The position numbers were made by a program, and so were the translations under genes. This document shows positions 1-11,769 of a stretch of DNA of 64,000 nt, one piece after another; the stretch's first letter is position 1, and each line of letters opens with the position of its first letter. Below the pieces are notes generated by a model. The model searched no databases and had not been told where the DNA came from. It saw only the letters and a list, made by a program, of their open reading frames with translations. Source of the stretch: Margaritifera margaritifera (Eukaryota > Mollusca > Bivalvia > Unionida > Margaritiferidae); contig JAQPZY010000646.1 in assembly GCA_029931535.1 (NCBI GenBank), forward strand, positions 124,001-188,000, read 5' to 3'.

Positions 1-181
1 ACTGTGGAGTTGGTAATTTGATATCAGTTATTCGCGCGACCGCTATATCTACCATGTCATAATCATCGGTTGACGCATATTAGTTTCACCCTTGTGGACC
101 TGGACGGGCACATGTTGGACCTGCGCGTGAGACTTTGACAAAACAACTGTACATTCGAGATCGACCTGACATTTAAATATA

Positions 182-681
182 ATGACAGTCGTACGTGGAC
201 GTGTGATGCCAGTGCGTGTTGTAAACGGAAGGAAACCCGTTAACGCGACATATTACGGAACTGGCCTTGGTGATGTTGTGCAGAGATTGTTCACAGGCAC
301 ACCCAAAGTGCTAGCGGCGTTGACATCGCGCGCTGCACCAATTGCTAAAAAAGTTGCAATGCGAGTCGTTGATAGCAGCAAAAACGTTGCTTCGGATCGG
401 TTTAAAAGTCTGGGATCGCAGGCGTTTCAATCGCTTCGAGATCGATTACAACGACTGGTTACTCGGGCAATGCGGGTAGAACTAAAACCATTACACTTCC
501 ATCGACAGAAACAGTGCCCGCACCAGTCAGTAAAATCATCAATGAAGCTGCTCAACAACGTATCGCTGAATCAGCGATTGCAAATCTGGCAATGGGAAGT
601 GGATTACAGTTGTGGACGCGAGTGGCCAAGCCACCAACGCCCTCTCACAAAAAGGTATTAGACGAACTCAATAATGTATAA
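182..681 (+). pseudogene. Basic core-like virion protein, frameshifted
   Basis: The ATG at 182 opens a basic reading frame with a Gly-Leu-Gly-Asp motif followed by an Ala/Lys-rich helical stretch. This is the same style as the small core protein of the 37-54 kb element (GHGLGDM at its start). The frame becomes unconvincing after about 450. From there a second frame, running to a TAA at 679-681 just before the capsid ATG, reads as a better protein tail rich in Ala, Glu and Pro. I infer one gene with a frameshift near 450. By analogy with Polinton core proteins it would be a DNA-associated or internal virion protein. The family assignment is by architecture, not by a recognised motif. Confidence 0.45.
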
Positions 682-690
682 GTGAAAACA

Positions 691-2071
691 ATGGCCCGAT
701 TCAAAGATACATCCGATACCGCGTTTGACACGGACACGCCTGTGTTGGTAGATAGGAGCAAAAAAGATTTTCAGTATTATTCGTATCCGTCTAGAGACCT
801 CAGGCCATTAAAACAAGAATTAAAAGTGCAGGACGCCTCTCGGTAATTTCTCCCGTGTGAGGCTTTCCTGGAAATCGAGGGAAAACTTATACGTGACAAC
901 AACGCTGATTACGATGCCAATACCAAGGTCGGATTTGTTAGCAACGGCATCATGGCGTTGTTTGACATCGCACGTTATTCCATCGACGGAAAGGAAATTG
1001 AAGCAATTCTCGACAACGTTGATGTTGCTACAACAATTCTCGGACTTGCTAGATACAGTGATGATTACGCGAGGTCTGCTGGCCCTTCTATGATGTTTCA
1101 CAAGAATGGATCCGATAATGTATATCATATTCAGCATATTATTGGAAATGTCAAAAGCGCAGTACCAGATGCAGCAACGCCTGCTATAGTTGCCATCAAT
1201 GCTAATTTCAACCTTGGATTTGCGCAGCGCCAAGGACAACTCGAGGGAGCCTTACTGAGGTTTTCGTGTGCGATTCCTCTCAGACATATATTTGGATTCT
1301 GCAGGGATTTCCGCAAGGTTATTTTCGGGGCCAAACACACTCTCACCTTAACTCGTAAGGGCAACGCAAACGATGTAATTTGGCGTGCTAATTGTGTCGC
1401 TGCTGGCAAAGTTGAGTTGTCAGCATTAATATTGTGGATGCTCGTGCTAACCCCTTCACTGGTCACAGAAAACCATTTGTTGTCGTTTATGAGTTCTGGA
1501 ACCGCGTCAACGTTGTCGTTTCTCACGCACACCACAGACTCGCACACGACAACTAATATTCTGGGACAGTTTACATGGTAAATGAATACCCAACATGGCC
1601 TTAGCGCACCAAAACACGTGTTCGTGGTGTTTCAAAATGCTAATAGAGACAATGACCAAGAGAAAAGTAAAATGAATTTGACAAGTTTAGGAGTGTCTGA
1701 AGTTTCTTTGCGGTTACACGGTCATCAGGAACCCTCTGAAGAAATTTTGCTTAACTTCACAGACAAATCAAGTCACACGTGCATATCATAATATGTGGTC
1801 ATACCTGGACCGGCATCAAAACATTGACACGTGTCTGCAGATTTCGCAGCACGACTTTCCTACGTTGTACCCGATTTATTACTTTTCATTGGAACACCTG
1901 GAGTTGTTCAGACAGTCCACGGTTGACATGTACTTTCATGCACATATAGGTGGGCCAATTGACGCCGCCAGTTACAGATGCTTTGCTTTGATTCTTTCTG
2001 ACAAGACTCTGTTGTTGGAGGGCGCGGGTGGTCGAATGAGGGTCATTGACGCGCCTGTGGAAAACTCATAG
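691..2071 (+). pseudogene. MCP: Double-jelly-roll major capsid protein, interrupted
   Basis: From ATG 691 one frame runs to 1791 with in-frame TAA codons at 844-846 and 1579-1581, and the coding-like sequence then continues in another frame from about 1793 to the TAG at 2069-2071. Total length, about 460 codons, suits a double-jelly-roll capsid. Recognisable family blocks are EIEGKL near residue 60, NGIMALFDI near 87, RHIFGFC near 197, KHTLTLTRKG shortly after, FVVFQN in the third segment, and a C-terminal block starting LYPIYYF. This family is widespread as virus-derived genes in invertebrate genomes. Both TAA codons sit inside conserved blocks rather than at a natural terminus. It would form the capsid shell. 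As it stands it cannot yield a full protein without recoding. Confidence 0.75.
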
Positions 2072-2104
2072 CGGTTGCAATTGAACATGTTACATTTTTA
2101 AATA

Positions 2105-2884
2105 ATGTCCTACCACGAAGTTAAGGTTGACCTTAGCGAAAACCAGCTTGCAAAAATCAAAAGCGCAATACGAAACATTTGTGGAGTCACATTGAAATTT
2201 TCTCCGGCAAGGTTAACTGGAAATGTCCCCGTGTGGTTGACCCAAACACAACTTAATCAGCTTAATGCGGCTAAACGAATGAACTCCTCGGTGACTTTAA
2301 AGTTATCAAAGTCAGAGGTGGCGCAACTTCAAAAATCCAGTGGAATATTTCCATTTCTTGCGGCGATTCCAGCGTTGTTAGCGGCTGCGGCTCTGGCGGT
2401 TGCAAAAGTGGCTGCGTTAGAGGTTGTCGGAACTGCGTCCGGGATGGCGCTGAAAAAAGCAGTTGGAGGAACAATCTATGGGAAAAAAAGGAAAAGTTCT
2501 TCGATTACCCGGGACAACTCGCAGAATACCCTCAAGCAGAGGCCTTCAGCTACCTGGTACAACTCGCAGAAGGCCTCGCCGTTGACTAATTTTGATTTAC
2601 TCACGATGGTAAAATCAGTCAAGCATTTCCGAGGTGTCTTTATGCGAGATGAACTTGCATCGATGATTCCCCGCACGAGGGAAACCGGCACTATTAACCT
2701 GGATTTGACAACAGGACCTGGCACTCATTGTGTTGCATACGCGTTAACACCCAAACATCTTTTATATTTTGACTCGTACGGGCTTGCACCACCGATTGAA
2801 GTTGTTGATTATTTAACCCAAGGCATCTACCACTGTTTTACTCAACGCTGCCGTTGCAAACTCGGTTGGAAGGGCAATATATGA
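2105..2884 (+). pseudogene. Core-like domain joined to truncated adenain-like protease
   Basis: The frame opens at ATG 2105, 33 bases after the capsid stop. Residues 1-85 contain alternating lysine and leucine motifs (LTQTQLNQL, LKLSKSEV). Residues 87-125 are hydrophobic and Ala-rich, and a KKRK patch follows near 128. From about residue 160 it resembles the N-terminal half of an adenovirus-type cysteine protease: FRGVFMRDEL, then GPGTHCVAYAL holding the catalytic His, then YFDSYGL with the acidic residue. The Gln and the CG-x-C cysteine block expected about 60 residues later are absent, and the frame ends in an unrelated Arg/Cys-rich stretch. Related invertebrate elements often have these as two genes, so this looks like a fusion or readjusted frame plus loss of the protease C-terminus. 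Confidence 0.6.
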
Positions 2885-2910
2885 TCATCTTGTTGTTGAA
2901 GCATTTTTCC

Positions 2911-3085
2911 AAGATCAAACTGGATAACTTAAAATGTCCAACGTGGACATTTAAAATATCGTTTTAATAGCGGATTTGCCGGAGTTTATCAGCCGGGGTG
3001 ACATCAACCTGGGCGAGCTTGTGATTTTCAAAAATCAAACTGGAAAATTGCGAACATCTAACGTGGACATTCAAGATGTTATTGT
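2911..3085 (+). repeat. Diverged tandem duplication
   Basis: A stretch of about 55 bases at 2911-2965 (containing AGATCAAACTGGA and CCAACGTGGACATTTAA) recurs at 3030-3085 (AAATCAAACTGGA, CTAACGTGGACATTCAA). The first copy follows the broken protease and the second lies in the next coding-like frame, so a local duplication may have displaced the start of that gene. Confidence 0.6.
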
Positions 3086-3239
3086 GAGACTACGAGGCGC
3101 TGTCGCGAAAAACTTTGCCGCGATCACTAAAAACGGGGGAATTAGAGACTCTGGCGTGTCGGTTGAGTCTATCAAAGACTATGTTAATGATAATGTCGCT
3201 ACAGTACAACAAAACAATATGTGGATGAACAGATCATAA
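2976..3239 (+). pseudogene. Unrecognised viral gene fragment
   Basis: An open stretch of 87 codons with acceptable protein composition (ISRGDINLGELVIF near its start, a SVESIKDYVND segment near its end) but no ATG; it begins at TTG after an upstream stop. It stops at TAA 3237-3239 just after the next frame has opened at 3221. I do not recognise it. Its position after the protease and the partial duplication at its 5' end suggest a gene that has lost its start. Confidence 0.3.
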
Positions 3240-3616
3240 ATGTGCCTTTACCACCACATTTAGTAGCTTCATTTATAAAATATATAGGACTTTTTACCAA
3301 CGAAAGAGAGACAAAAACTGAAGGCATAATAAATGGTCGAATTGTTTTTCCTGAGGTAAATGGCTGTGATAAACCTAAACCTCACATCTTAACGGCGCGC
3401 GAGTCGGGATCGCATTAATTTATCGTATCCGGTTATTATAGTGGGTGGGGACAATTAACAGCATTGGTTAATAATCAGCCTGGTGAACGAGTAATAATAC
3501 GTAACGAACTGACACCGGTCTTTCAAAATCTTTCATATATACGACAGCAATATCGTTGGTTGCTAGAGATGAAATTCAGTTTGAAGCGTTTCACATCTTT
3601 CCACTCGGGTACTTAA
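3221..3616 (+). pseudogene. Unrecognised gene with in-frame TAA
   Basis: ATG 3221 opens a frame that reaches TAA at 3416-3418 and then continues open in the same frame for 65 codons to TAA 3614-3616. Both halves have normal protein composition: VPLPPHLVASFIKYIGLF in the first, SGYYSGWGQLTALVNNQ in the second. The second half recalls a beta-rich fold but I cannot name a family. The stop sits in the middle of coding-like sequence, the same pattern as in the neighbouring capsid gene. Confidence 0.4.
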
Positions 3617-3666
3617 CCATATTTGGTGTTTCTGTTTAAGATTAGATTTATTATTACATATAAGTG

Positions 3667-4394
3667 ATGGATTCTGACCGCGGTAATGAGGTTGCGGAAT
3701 TTACCGACGGAGTGTTGGATAGGCTGACCATTGATGCTAACATTGATTGTGATTTCGTTCCACTTGCCGACGAATAACTGTTTGAAAACTATAAGATTAC
3801 CAGACCCTCATATACACTGAAATATAATCTTGCTAAGAGCCAAATATAAATCGACAGTTGGGACCACCCTGTAGTACCAATACCAACTCGAAGTCAGCTT
3901 GGAATCATTGCCTTAGCACGTGACAACGCTCAATCGTTTACTGCAAAGCCAAGCGTGAAAACACTCGGGGATTGTTTTCTACAACGATGAAGTAATATTC
4001 ACCGACAGGGCCACACCGGTTGCATTACCAGTTAATTATGTTGCACCAGCATTGACTCAACTGAATAGAGAAAGAACTCGACTGCTATTTAACAACAACA
4101 CACTGTTCCGTGTAACAGTTCTTGGGCGAAGACGGGCACAATCGTTTCAGACATCAAGGGCGTAATCAATATGGTTCTATATGAACGTGGTGTCGTATCC
4201 CTAGAACACACAATTGCCGGAGATTTAAGTATTGCACAGGAAGATATTTTTTATAATTGTATGGAGGTTGTGCCAACCAAAAAAAAAAGGGGGGGGGGGT
4301 AATTGGTTAGAAGTGCGTGTGCGTGTTGCAGCTGAACACGGATTGGTTGTCGAGCATTTGTACTACGCAGTTGTATTAATAGAAGAATTATCAT
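3667..4394 (+). pseudogene. Unrecognised late gene, several breaks
   Basis: ATG 3667 begins a frame interrupted by TAA at 3775-3777 and 3847-3849. Coding-like sequence then moves to another frame (IVFYNDEVIFTDRATPV, about 3963-4130), moves again (IVSDIKGVINMVLYERGVV onward), and after a run of A and G near 4280-4302 continues as WLEVRVRVAAEHGLVVEHL to TGA 4392-4394. The four pieces are collinear and read as one protein of roughly 240 residues. I do not recognise the family. At least one shift coincides with the A10/G10 homopolymer, where assembly error is likely. Confidence 0.45.
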
Positions 4395-4587
4395 GAACCC
4401 TCAATGTTACCGACGTGAAATAATAATCGAAGCTGAACTGCAACTGCGAAATGAAATTGTTAAGAGAACCGCGTTGCTCGTGAAATACAAAAGCGTGCGT
4501 GTGGTCGTTGATGCTATTTGTGGATTTGCCGCTGCAGCAAATGTTGGTCTGGGTGTTGCTGGAATCACAGCCACACAACTAGTATAG
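4393..4587 (+). CDS. Small hydrophobic ORF
   Basis: The ATG overlaps the TGA of the preceding gene (ATGA), a coupling typical of compact viral genomes. It encodes 64 residues: a charged first half (KRTALLVKYK) and a hydrophobic Gly/Ala-rich second half (AAAANVGLGVAGITA) that could be one membrane segment or a fusion-like helix. No family recognised, and it may be the remnant of a longer protein. Confidence 0.3.
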   Translation: MNPQCYRREIIIEAELQLRNEIVKRTALLVKYKSVRVVVDAICGFAAAANVGLGVAGITATQLV

Positions 4588-4628
4588 GTGCACCAATCGG
4601 GATTGTGGGTGCACCCGTTATACATTTC

Positions 4629-4752
4629 TTCAGCTACTACTACTAGATATTGTCAGTCATTGTCAGTCTGCTACTAACAGATACATCGACCGCCCGTTAG
4701 CCCGTACGGTCTGACAATGTTTACTACTAGCAGTGATAAGCGGGCACAGTAG
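4629..4752 (+). repeat. 124-bp dispersed repeat, inverted copy at 36.72 kb
   Basis: The block CAGCTACTACTACTAGATAT through AAGCGGGCACAGTAG is nearly identical to the reverse complement of 36720-36843. Inside it is a short internal duplication (ATTGTCAGTCATTGTCAGTC). It lies just after the viral remnant, so it could be that element's end or an independent short transposable element. Confidence 0.75.
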
Positions 4753-4754
4753 TC

Positions 4755-5800
4755 TCGGCCTGCCCAAACTGTTATCTGCATAGGGAATTTTGCACATATC
4801 AGACTGGGAAAAAGTACAGAAACAACAACGCCCCCATGCAGATTATTTACATCAATCGGATACATTTTTATCCCATCGCTTGAGGCTACGCACCACTGTT
4901 TTTAAAAAAATTCACAATCTGACACGTATTTCGTCTGCTTTGGTTTCAATATTTGCGGTGAGAACTGCTAAGCAAGAAATGTTTTTCATTAACCCAAAAT
5001 AATATTCTCTATCAGTGTATCGTCTGATTTGTTTCCAAGTTAGTCTTATTCTTCATCCTTCTAAATACAGCTCATGAACGATCAAAAATGCTTCTAAAAA
5101 GCGGAAAATCAGTATTTTTGCCCTTGTTCTGACAAACGAATTTTCCTACACCTAAACTCGTATCGAGATTGAAGTTCCTTAATTTGCCGTTATCTTGACG
5201 AAAATGTAAAGAAAATCTGACTGGCTAAAATTTAATAATTTCACCTCAAACATTTGGTTCACATTTATGCTGCTCCCAGAGTTTCGCATTCGAACACTAT
5301 GTTAATCAGAATGAGCTTAAAAATCACGTAACGCACAATAAACGTTAACTTTACAACCGTCATCTAGACCAAAATCTATGTTACGGTTGTATACCTTAAA
5401 CGTGTGAATTTACATGCTTTATTTTCATAATAAATATGAATCTAATCGTAGTCAATGCTGACAGCCCCACTTGGCGCCTCAATTTTTATTTAACTAGTTT
5501 TTCTGTGTGTTTTTACTTGGGCTGGCCTGGGCGGGTATCGAAACCGCAACCCTTGGATTACAAGTCTGAAGCTCTACCAATCGAGCACCCGTGACTCCAC
5601 ATATAGTTATGAATGGATGAAAGACGAAACTGACTAGGTGACCCAGTCAACAGGGACAACAGCTTTTCGTCTTGGTCTGTTCAGACTATATCTGCATAGA
5701 GAATATGGCGATATAGGTCTGGAAAAGAAACGGTAAACATTACCCTCCATTGCCGTTTGTTTGCAAAACACGTTTTGATTTCATCCCTTTAGAAAGTGTC
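4755..5800. repeat. Two diverged direct copies of a short repeat
   Basis: Segments 4755-4885 and 5664-5800 share an order of motifs: CTGCATAG-GAAT, a CATATCAG/GATATAGG block, CTGGAAAA, an ACGCCCC/ACCCTCC block and TTTTATCCCATC/TTTCATCCCTTT. They look like old copies of one short interspersed repeat. No coding potential is seen across 4.6-7.0 kb otherwise. Confidence 0.4.
5521..5592 (-). tRNA. tRNA-Thr(TGT)-like pseudogene or SINE head
   Basis: Read on the minus strand, the segment has a D-arm (GCTCGATTGGTAGAGC), an anticodon stem-loop with CTTGTAA (anticodon TGT) and a T-arm (GCGGTTTCGATACCCGC). The 3' acceptor strand CCAGGCC does not pair with the 5' flank GTCACGG, so the acceptor stem is broken. 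It is best read as a pseudogene or the tRNA-derived head of a SINE. Confidence 0.5.
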
Positions 5801-7099
5801 GACATCGTCGATATTATGACGTCATAATGACATGCTGTAAAAAAGGCGCTAGTCTTGTATACATATAAGTTGCTCTTACAACATTCTTCCTGGTTCATAT
5901 AAACCTTAATTATCTTTTCATTTAAGGTGTGACTTGTTATGTTTTGCTTACTTTAATAATTGAAGTTACCTTAAGGTGGCAGGGGACAGTTTTGTAAATT
6001 GGCCCCTGTCAGATTTCTTAACTTAAGGCTACAATGTAACTTTTTGAGCTATTATTGTTTAATAAATAAAGATATTGATATATTTGTGAATTAGGTGTTT
6101 CGGGCTTGTGTTGTTCTTCAAATTGATGTGAGGCATGTACATCTCCGATAGTCAGTTCACAGTATGTAGACAGTGAAATACCAATAGTCGGCTAGAAAGA
6201 AGAGCTAGCCACCTTAAGCAGTAGATACGTGGGTCAAAGGAGTAGCAAGCATCATCAGTTTTACATTTCTCGAGCGGTAATAGTTTCATATAAGTTTGTA
6301 TTAGTTTTATTTCTAACTCCAGCCTTTAAACAATAGAAACTTTAAACTTATTGAAAAGATTTTGATGTTCTTTGTTACAACAAATGGTGGCGAAATTCTT
6401 TTAAAAAGAGTTTTAATTTTTGTTTTGTCTAATAATCATGACATCATTCAATAATATCAAAATTATCATTGTTCCATTTTAAGTCAAGACATAGTGTGGT
6501 GTGTTACCAACGTATATAATTTCCAATATGAATGATTGTAGTGATAATATTAGATCCATTTCTTAGAATAAAACCTTAAAATTAGCCCATTTTTTCTTTT
6601 TTAAAGCTATGAGTAGACACAGTAGGTATCGCTTTTATGAATGTTTAGTTGCTTTAGTTTGCATAGGTGGCTCCACTTTTTTATACCGTTGCATGTACTT
6701 GGTGGTTATATTCATCAAGATAAGTATTACTCATAATCATTACGGCCCTCGCTTTTCTAAAAATCGAGGAAGACACAATGTTTCAGAATCGAAATTGTAT
6801 AGTTTAGCTCCTTTGCGAAACAGCTTTTGAAATATAAAATTACTTTAATACAAAAAATATATCATAAAATCATGAAATGAATTGCTGATACAAGGGAATG
6901 TCCGTTTTCTAATCCAGTGTGATGTAAGGAATTACTCCTTTAATATTGAATGTTACATATTGATAATCATTTATAATAATTTATACATGTATTTTATCTT
7001 TATTTTTTAAAAATTCCAATATTCCTTGTAAATTGAGGGAAGAAAAGAAAATGACATTCGTGATGGGAATAATTCAGTTATTCTGAGAGAATAAATAAT

Positions 7100-7101
<2 letters not shown>

Positions 7102-7184
<83 letters not shown>
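7102..7184. repeat. (CA)n(TA)n microsatellite
   Basis: About ten CA units run directly into about thirty TA units. Open frames through it encode only alternating dipeptides and are not genes. Confidence 0.95.
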
Positions 7185-7187
<3 letters not shown>

Positions 7188-7778
7188 AATGCACATACAA
7201 AGTGCAAGTGCAAATATTATTAACAATTGAATTGCATGATAATGGCAGAACATCCTTGTCATATGAGCATATTTAAATTTGGACAAGTGGTATGCTGTAC
7301 TCGGCACTTAATCAAAAGCACCTAAACTTTTGTTTTAATATAAATTAGTTTAGGAATATATTTATATTGTTAAGTAAAGAAATGTCGTAGTAACTATTTG
7401 CTGTTTCTTTGGATGACTTCGTATCGAAATGGACTATAAATAAAATTAAATGTTAAAGTCTTAAATATAATAGTGATGTTACGATAGAATTTTCAAGGAA
7501 TTTTTATAACTCAAATTTTTATAATTCAAATTTTATAATTCTTTTCTCGATGAATTTTTAAGGAATTTCTATAAAGAGTAAGTTTCCTTTTATAATTCAA
7601 ATGTTTATAATTCTTAATAAAACAGAATTTTTGACGCTTGAGTTCTCTAAAACATTATAGTAGAAAAGTGTACTGCATTGATATTTTACGATTGGAGTGA
7701 GATTTTCTGACAATAGAGTGAGCTGCGCATTCCTTGACCAAGAACTGGATATAAGGCGCTGCGCGCCTTGAGAAAATA

Positions 7779-8418
7779 GTTGCTACGTCTCTTTTCAAGA
7801 GTTGTTTTTGTTTGCAGGTAAGAGAAAATTGTTTTATCATATTTTAAAAGACTTTTTGTAAGATTTTTTAGGTGCTGGAAGGTATTTTTCTTTCTCTCTT
7901 GGAACATTATGTGTTTTTATTCTTAATATTTAATTGCAATTTATATTCTTTTTGGATTTTGAAGATTTTCTATTAGTAATTTATATACATTATAATTGTG
8001 TCGATTTTTAGTAGGAATATATATGAATTGTAATTTTGTGAATTTTCTACTGAAATTATAATGTTGAATTATTGGAAAAATAAGATTTGCTGCCAACTTC
8101 ATGCGTTTGATAATTAATTTAGAAATAATGATACATGATATTTATTTTGGTCGTAGTTCGAAATATTGAGTTTTACTCTATTTTAAGTTATTTTGGCCAT
8201 CTTGGGTTTATTCAATATTTAGTAATTTACATCAGAATTCAAAAATACAGAAATTAAATAAATGTATGAAGTCGGCAAGCTTTGAATCAATATATCAATT
8301 ATACGTGTATTCTTGTATTTGGAATATATATCTTCCTATGTAGTTTTTATTCGGAATGTGTTAATTTAATAAAGGTTGCTACGTCTCTTTTCAATTGAAG
8401 AGTTGTTTTTGCTTGCAG
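7779..8418. repeat. Direct repeat pair about 0.6 kb apart
   Basis: GTTGCTACGTCTCTTTTCAA followed by GAGTTGTTTTTG-TTGCAG occurs at 7779-7818 and again at 8375-8418, where four extra bases (TTGA) are inserted. The copies bracket AT-rich DNA without a gene and may be ends of a degraded element. Confidence 0.6.
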
Positions 8419-9225
8419 CCTCCTTTGTAGTTCGAACCCGGTACCCCTCTCGCACCCCAGCGATGTAGCCAACACATCGCAAGGAGTGACACCTCCGCAA
8501 GGGAGGCCGCAAAGACATCTTGCTGGGCGAACTTTTCATAATACATGTGGCCCAAAGAAAAACTCTCACAATAAGTGGTGATGGTCAAAATCATTCATAA
8601 CAAGTGGCGCTGATGCAAAACTTCTACAAAATAGTGAGATGTAAAAATAAAAATGATAGCGATTGATCGCTGATTGGTTTTATTGTCTTACCAGCATAAT
8701 AAGCTTGGTGATATATAGGTTTCACTTTTCCGATGGCTTAGTCGTTTTTAACAGTGTTAAGAATCTGTGTTTCATTTTTGTGTTAAAATTAAGTAACAGC
8801 AACAGATCGCGAGATAAATTGATGATATAAGAAAATGCCATTTTTTTTCTCAATCCAGTCAAGCATAAAGTATGACACAGCTACACCTATCAAGGAGAAT
8901 GTCACATAACTTGTTTTTACTTCATCAACTGTTAGAGAGCTCTTACGAGTCAGTCTGAAGACGAAACAAAAAGTCAGTCTGAGTTGAAACACAATATAGC
9001 TCATGTTATCACACTGAAAACATATAGACAAATGAGTAGACGTCTAGTCTAACAAAGTTAGCAATCTCCAACGTTATGACCGGGAGAATAAAAGCATGCT
9101 CAGTGCTTACACTACAACCGTCTATATCGTCGAAGAAATTGTAATGTCCTATAAATACATCCGATAACTTTGACCTTAAACTTCAGTATGTGACTTGAAA
9201 CAAAACAAATAGCAATCTTCCGCAG

Positions 9226-9280
9226 GTATGTATGTATGTATGTATGTATGTATGTATGTATGTATGTATGTATGTATGTA
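9226..9280. repeat. (TATG)n microsatellite
   Basis: Roughly thirteen tandem TATG units. An opposite-strand open frame through it encodes only a short repeated peptide and is rejected as a gene. Confidence 0.95.
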
Positions 9281-10120
9281 CACCAATGTCACTGTATAGT
9301 ATGTGATGTATACATGTGTAGTTCAATTTTTGAATGCAACTGAGACTTATGTCGCCAAATCTAAATGTGCATGGATGGACAGACGGAGAGATGAATATAG
9401 CTACTACCATAACCTGCTGTTCAACCCATTGTTTTTTCATTGGGGAATACAAATATCTTCTATCAGCACAGACTTTACCCCGTTTTCCGACTGACATCCC
9501 ATTTTTTGATCTGTGAGCTTTCTTCTCTTGTTTTTGGCCTTTGTCAACCAATCCCAGGAAAATGGTCAAAATTCATAAAAAAAACAATTATTCAATTTTT
9601 AATTTTAAGAAAATGGACATTTTAAAACGTTTTCTGATAAATAGACTTATTCAGCCTTTAAATAAAAAAAACCCACAAATGTCAAAAACAAATTTCTATG
9701 GGAATGAGGCACACATTGCTGATTGTCTTGGTTATGGATGTTATACATTACGGAAGTTTTATTTTTTATAATACCAGCAATAATTTTTATTTCTCTTCGA
9801 ATCGTTTGAAGACAATTCATAATGTATTGACGCTTTTAGCTTTCTTATATAGACAACTATGCGAAAATGACACGAATAGACCATTTTTATTTGAAAATTG
9901 CGTTATGGAAGTTATGTTCGTAAATGTCACCGCTTAACGCCAAGTAACTGAATATGTTCTGAGCAAAATCCGATCAAAATAATTCTAAAGAAGGCATGAT
10001 TTTATTTTGTAAGTATTAATATATAGTCCATAAACATGTTATGTGTTCTTAATTATCTACGGTGAAAGTGTTAAGCAACCAACAGAACAAATTTATGAAT
10101 GTTATTGGCTATTCAGCGAC

Positions 10121-10171
10121 AAAAAAAAAAAAAAAAAAAAAAATGAAAAAAAAAAAAACAAAAAAAAAAAC
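10121..10171. repeat. Poly(A) tract, interrupted
   Basis: About fifty bases of nearly pure A with single T, G or C interruptions. It could be the tail of an old retroposed sequence, but no recognisable body precedes it. Confidence 0.85.
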
Positions 10172-11577
10172 AGTGTGAATGTATATGGCGTGTATGAGAT
10201 TCCAGGATGGTATTACGTCGCAAAAACGTGAAACAGACATATAATTTATGCAATTTAACTATGTTTTTTAAAGCTAAAGTGCTGTAGCTGCACTTGCTGA
10301 TGCGACAGGCAGAAAATGCAATATTTGCAAGTATTGATTCATCTGCATACAGAAAAGATAAAAAAGCATACATTTTATTGTATTTAAAAATATTAATAAA
10401 TACCATAACTTTCATTTAAAAGTTAATTTATGACAATATATTTTGTAAATTTTTTTCTGTGCAAACGAAAACCATCAGCTGGACCATTTTTCTTAGATTG
10501 GTGTAAATTGCATAGGTTATAGGACGGTACTTTAGTAGGGAAAGCGAAAAACGAAGACAATATTATTGTTTTTATTATTATTATTACTATAGACCATTTT
10601 TGTTTCATTAGTATTATCTGAGCTAATGTTTGTTGCCCATAATGAAGTTACACACACTCATCTTAAAGGTTAAGTATGACATTTGTTAGATGAATTTGAA
10701 ATAAAGAAAATGAGAGTGGATTTTTCGTAGCTATCATCTCTTCTGTATGAAATGCTGTTATCTTTTTTATTTATTTAGGTCTTCTCTATCAATCTTGTAG
10801 ATATATTACTCGAGTTGTACATTTTCCTTGAAATTAACAATGCAAATCTCGTTGTACAACAAGAGGCCCGAGTGGGCTTTAGATCACTAACTTGGTTGTC
10901 ATCTTTCTATTACATCTGCCTATTAACCAAATGCAAGAGCAGTTGGCCGAGAAATCGAGGGTCAGTTTCATGCTTTTTCTGTTGAAATATCTTTCAATAC
11001 TAGTAATTGCAGATGCAATGGGAAAAGAAAAAAAAACTGTTTCAAGGAATCTCCATTTTATTATTTTTTTTATCTTGATCCATGTTTGACGACGCATCAG
11101 CATCATTTGTCCAATACTGAAAGGCCAATTTCTGTCAGCACGCTTTGTGTTAATGTTGGTCAAATTCTGTTCAGCGGTTTAAAACATACAGTTGTATAAA
11201 TGTTCTTCTTAGTTTAGTAACTGCAGCCATATATAATGGCAGAGCAGAATCATTTACATAAATCCGAAAGGTATTCTAGCTAGGAAAATTACTGTAATCC
11301 TTTAGCAGTCTGTTTCTTTTTTTGTTATTTTTTTTTATTATTTTTTTTTTATTTGTGAAGTTATTGAAGGTTTTCTATGGCAGCAGCCATATCCGATCGG
11401 CATAAGTTGTAGAAACTTAAAATCTATGAATGCCAGAATACTATTGTTGATATTTGATTAAATTGATTAGAATATAAAGAAAAATGGAAAATTATATATA
11501 AATATATATATATATTTCAAGGTTTCTCCAGTTTTTGTATCTTCATCCATGTTTGATGACGATAACTTTACAAACAC

Positions 11578-11705
11578 TGAAAGGTCGCATACAATTATGA
11601 TGAAGTTTGTTAAGAAACAGAAGCGACCTGATTACAAATCCTAACCCTTAGTTTTCACCGCCACGTTGATCTTAATGTGTTTTAACTACCAACGTATGAG
11701 CTCAT

Positions 11706-11769
<64 letters not shown>

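Larger units (their letters stand above)
1..4650 (+). mobile_element. Decayed Polinton-like viral remnant (element A)
   Basis: The segment holds a run of plus-strand virus-like genes in a compact order: core-like protein, double-jelly-roll capsid, basic/hydrophobic protein joined to an adenain-like protease, and several unrecognised frames. Gaps between them are only a few tens of bases and two frames overlap by ATGA (near 4392), as in compact viral genomes. Base composition is less AT-rich than the flanking 5-12 kb. Almost every gene is broken by in-frame TAA codons or frameshifts. The capsid belongs to a different lineage from that in the 37-54 kb element, so this is a separate integration. 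The left end lies outside the window, and no polymerase, ATPase or integrase is visible here. Confidence 0.75.

Noticed and set aside
820..1547. Minus-strand frames opposite the element A capsid gene
   Set aside because: They are antisense to a frame with clear capsid family blocks.
7007..7307. Minus-strand open frames of 68 and 77 codons
   Set aside because: They are read-through of a (CA)n(TA)n microsatellite and encode only alternating dipeptides.
8421..8492. Possible second tRNA-like sequence (GGGTTCGAAC on the minus strand)
   Set aside because: Only a B-box-like stretch is visible; no D-arm or anticodon arm can be folded with confidence.
9183..9569. 128-codon minus-strand frame
   Set aside because: A large part is the (TATG)n repeat and the rest has no recognisable motif or splice context.
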